Shown: one piece after another, positions 61,981 to 64,000 of the stretch
Layout: every line of letters begins with the position of its first letter
Position numbering within the stretch: the first letter of the stretch is position 1
From: JARRNE01 sp963824085
GTDB lineage: Bacteria; Pseudomonadota; Gammaproteobacteria; Chromatiales; Chromatiaceae
Assembly (NCBI GenBank): GCA_963824085.1
Contig: CAWGNT010000013.1
Span: 62,001-126,000 of the forward strand
Length of the DNA stretch: 64,000 bases
Reading direction: 5' to 3'
Translations under genes and position numbers: made by a program
Notes under the pieces: model-generated
What the model was told of the DNA's origin: nothing
Databases searched by the model: none
What the model saw: the letters and a program-made list of their open reading frames with translations, nothing else

Positions 61981-62592
61981 ATGAAAGACTTCGCGTCCAA
62001 CTCCGATCGTTTCCGACCCGTGATGCTCATCGCCGCCACGTTGCTGGCCTTGGGCCCGACCATGGCGGCGGCAGAGGGGATGAAAGCCACCGCAGACATC
62101 AAAGGGTGCAATGACCCGAACATCACCGGGACGGCGACCCTGACCGAGCAGGTGACGCCCGAGGGCATCAAGGAGGTGAAGGTCACGATGGACGTGAGCG
62201 GCCTATCCGATGGGAAACACGCCGTCCATATCCACCAGACAGGTGCCTGCGAGCCCTGCAGCGCCGCCAAGGGTCACCATGACCCGGGGCCGTTCGGTCA
62301 GACCCGGCCCGATAGCGCGAGTGACGAGGTGCCCGCCAAGGACGTCAACCACCCCTACCACATGGGCGATCTCATCAACATTGACGTCAAGAACGGCAAG
62401 GGGCATATGGAGACCGTAACCAACCGAGTCACCTTGTCGCCGGGGCGGTTGAGTATCTTCGATGCCGACGGCAGCGCCATCATCATCCACACCAACCCGG
62501 ACACCTACTGCGATCAAGAGTCGGACCTCAAGAAGGGCTGCGCCGGCGGGGCGCGCGACGCCTGCGGTGTGCTCAAGATGGTCAAGGAGTAG
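61981..62592 (+). CDS. Cu/Zn superoxide dismutase family protein
   Basis: 203 residues with a signal peptide ending ...LLALGPTMAAA. Copper ligands fit HVH-type HIH (His83, His85), His170 in AIIIHTNPD, and the bridging/zinc set His99/100, His124, His127 and Asp130 in GHHDPGPFG and NHPYHMGDL. Cysteines in TGACEPCSAAKGHHDP and near the C-terminus could form the conserved disulfide. Probably periplasmic, removing superoxide. The insertion after GHHDPGPFG is longer than in enteric SodC. Confidence 0.87.
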   Translation: MKDFASNSDRFRPVMLIAATLLALGPTMAAAEGMKATADIKGCNDPNITGTATLTEQVTPEGIKEVKVTMDVSGLSDGKHAVHIHQTGACEPCSAAKGHHDPGPFGQTRPDSASDEVPAKDVNHPYHMGDLINIDVKNGKGHMETVTNRVTLSPGRLSIFDADGSAIIIHTNPDTYCDQESDLKKGCAGGARDACGVLKMVKE

Positions 62593-62616
62593 TTCCGGCG
62601 GCTGACGCAGGGGGCC

Positions 62617-62634
62617 GGCCCGCAGCAGCGGGCC
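62617..62634 (+). terminator. Hairpin after the sodC-like gene
   Basis: Perfect stem GGCCCGC (62617-62623) / GCGGGCC (62628-62634) with loop AGCA, 25 bases after the stop codon. No T-run follows, so it may be a weak or factor-assisted terminator. Confidence 0.4.
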
Positions 62635-62748
62635 AATGGCGCCGTTCCTGGGAACCACACCTGCCTTGGCGGTTGGCTCCGAGCCAGCATTGCGGGCTGT
62701 TGGCGATCTCCCTGCTGCTACCCAGGTGACAGCGGTGGCAGTCCTACC

Positions 62749-62782
62749 GACAACCTTGTCACGCTGGTGTGACAAGGTTGTC
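62749..62782. promoter_or_regulatory. Large palindrome upstream of the sigma-54 activator
   Basis: Arms GACAACCTTGTCAC (62749-62762) and GTGACAAGGTTGTC (62769-62782) are exact reverse complements around GCTGGT. A further TTTGTCA follows at 62784. There is no T-run, so an operator or enhancer for the downstream gene, for instance an autoregulatory site, is more likely than a terminator. Confidence 0.6.
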
Positions 62783-62841
62783 ATTTGTCATTGACGCCTT
62801 TCGAGGCTAGGATTGCCGCCCCCGAACCGCCGGACGTCACC

Positions 62842-64000
62842 GTGGACCTGGAACTTCAAGCGTTAGTCGATATCTACGATCAGCCTTTCGCGATCATTGG
62901 CGCCGATAGGCGGGTCGTCATAGTGAATAGAGCTTTCGAGCAGGCGTACGGACGGCCCAGCGAGAAGGCGGTCGGCCGCCGCTGCCACTCCCTCTTGTAC
63001 ACCGGCAACCGCCCATGTCCCTGCGGCATCGATGGTCGCGCATGCCCTTTCTCTGAGGTGTTCGAGCGTGCCGTGACGGTGACGCATGAGCACACCTTCG
63101 AAGATTCGGAAGGACGGGTGCATAACGTTCGTATTCAGGCCTATCCCTTACGCGCGCGCAGCGGCAAGGTCTATCTTGGGGAGCTTATCCAGCAAGATGC
63201 GATTCGCCTGCATCCGGCGCAAAGCGAAGACGAGGATCCCGACAGGCGGCTGGTCGGGCGTTCCCGCGCCTTCGGACTCCTGATGGATCAGTTGCGTGTC
63301 GCCGCCCGGAGCGAGGCCCCTGTCTTGCTTCACGGGCAGACGGGAACCGGAAAGGAGCTGGCTGCCGCCTATATCCATCGCCACTCGGGGCGGCAAGGCG
63401 GGCCCTTCGTGACCCTCGATTGCACCGCGCTTTCCGCAGATCTCTTCGAGAGCGAGGTATTTGGCCACGAGCGCGGTGCTTTCACAGGCAGCGTTGCGGA
63501 GAAGCCGGGGCTGTTCGAGATGGCCGACGGCGGAACGTTCTTTCTGGACGAGATCGGAGAGATGGCGCTGCCGCTCCAGGCCAAGTTGCTGCGGGTGCTG
63601 GAGGAGGGCGAGTTTCGCCGTGTCGGCAGTGTCAAACCGAGACGCGCAAATGTCCGGATCTTGTGTGCCACAAACCGGCAGCTGCGCGACGCCACTTGGT
63701 TCCGGCAGGATCTGTATTACCGAATCGCCGGTATCGGCATTCGGCTCCCCTCGTTGACGGACCGCAGCGAGGATATCCCGCTCCTCGCCGAAGAGCTCCT
63801 CGAGCGTATCGCTCGCGCTACTGGACGCAACTACCAGCTGGGCAGCCGTGCACTCAAGGTCCTTCAGGGGTACAGCTACCCGGGAAATGTTCGCGAGCTG
63901 CGGAACATCCTGTCGGTAGCCTCGGCGAACAGTGTGGACGGGGTAATCAGGGCAAGCCACGTCACCGCGGCCTTGCCGACCGACGCCGAAGGCGCAGAGT
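62842..64000 (+). CDS. PAS-AAA+ sigma-54-dependent activator (5' part, runs off the window)
   Basis: 386 codons in the window, no stop. Start GTG 62842 is tentative; TTG 62791 is an alternative. A PAS domain (about 5-118) contains Cys48, Cys59, Cys61 and Cys68 (RCHSLLYTGNRPCPCGIDG, RACPF), a known cysteine-bearing PAS layout that may bind a metal or cluster. The AAA+ domain (about 136-370) has Walker A GQTGTGKE (165-172), the sigma-54 contact loop GAFTGS (212-217; usually GAFTGA), FFLDEIGEM and SYPGNVRELRN. A Fis-type DNA-binding end is expected beyond 64000. Confidence 0.9.
   Translation, partial: MDLELQALVDIYDQPFAIIGADRRVVIVNRAFEQAYGRPSEKAVGRRCHSLLYTGNRPCPCGIDGRACPFSEVFERAVTVTHEHTFEDSEGRVHNVRIQAYPLRARSGKVYLGELIQQDAIRLHPAQSEDEDPDRRLVGRSRAFGLLMDQLRVAARSEAPVLLHGQTGTGKELAAAYIHRHSGRQGGPFVTLDCTALSADLFESEVFGHERGAFTGSVAEKPGLFEMADGGTFFLDEIGEMALPLQAKLLRVLEEGEFRRVGSVKPRRANVRILCATNRQLRDATWFRQDLYYRIAGIGIRLPSLTDRSEDIPLLAEELLERIARATGRNYQLGSRALKVLQGYSYPGNVRELRNILSVASANSVDGVIRASHVTAALPTDAEGAE

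Overview
The window is a contiguous stretch of a GC-rich gammaproteobacterial chromosome. Gene order follows blocks well known from Pseudomonas, Chromatiales and Acidiferrobacter-type genomes: ftsE-ftsY / M16 peptidase pair-rsmD-coaD-ferredoxin; rpmB-rpmG-radC / coaBC-dut-algC-argB-slmA; pyrE; yggT-proC-yggS-rdgB-rph; yicC-gmk-rpoZ-spoT; hisB-hisA-hisI-hisE-tatABC. The GldA/F/G-like ABC system, the complete Bat (MoxR/VWA) operon and the cysB-like regulator would suit a free-living, possibly sulfur-oxidising gammaproteobacterium. The species cannot be named from the sequence. No prophage, intact insertion sequence, CRISPR array, rRNA or tRNA gene was seen.

Layout. 1-7.4 kb: cell division and SRP receptor (ftsE fragment, ftsY), paired M16 peptidases, rsmD, coaD, ferredoxin, gamma-glutamyltransferase. 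7.4-12 kb: mutM and a four-gene Gld-like ABC cluster on the minus strand. 12-17 kb: orphan hydantoinase/oxoprolinase A, fatty acid desaturase, ribosomal proteins L33 and L28, radC. 17-25 kb: coaBC, dut, a membrane-anchored algC, argB, slmA, a DUF4124 protein, pyrE. 25-33.8 kb: a TauE/SafE-type membrane protein, a DUF4426 protein, a dynamin-like GTPase in the rph-rdgB-yggS-proC-yggT-DUF167 run, and a Ser/Thr kinase. 34-39 kb: yicC, gmk, rpoZ, spoT, a DUF2384 antitoxin-like protein. 39-48 kb: a seven-gene minus-strand moxR/DUF58/DUF4381/batA/batB/batC/batD operon. 48-58 kb: typA with a one-base frameshift, pip, dtd, his genes, tatABC, a YyaL-type protein. 58-64 kb: cysB-like LysR regulator, a CPA2-type exchanger, an eroded intergenic region with two gene remnants, a sodC-like gene and the 5' part of a PAS-AAA+ sigma-54 activator.

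The most unusual material lies outside the genes. A dispersed element of about 175 bp with short ATATACCG/CGGTATAT inverted ends and a conserved internal hairpin occurs in four good copies (35.6, 41.2, 48.0 inverted, 58.4 kb) and at least one degenerate copy (25.9 kb). One copy overlaps the start of batD; another lies between moxR and typA. Other points of note are an 18-bp minisatellite of about 19 units inside batC, a candidate minus-strand small RNA after typA, two clear palindromic operator-like sites, missing hisH and hisF in the his cluster, and a Cys-bearing PAS activator preceded by a 14-bp-arm palindrome.
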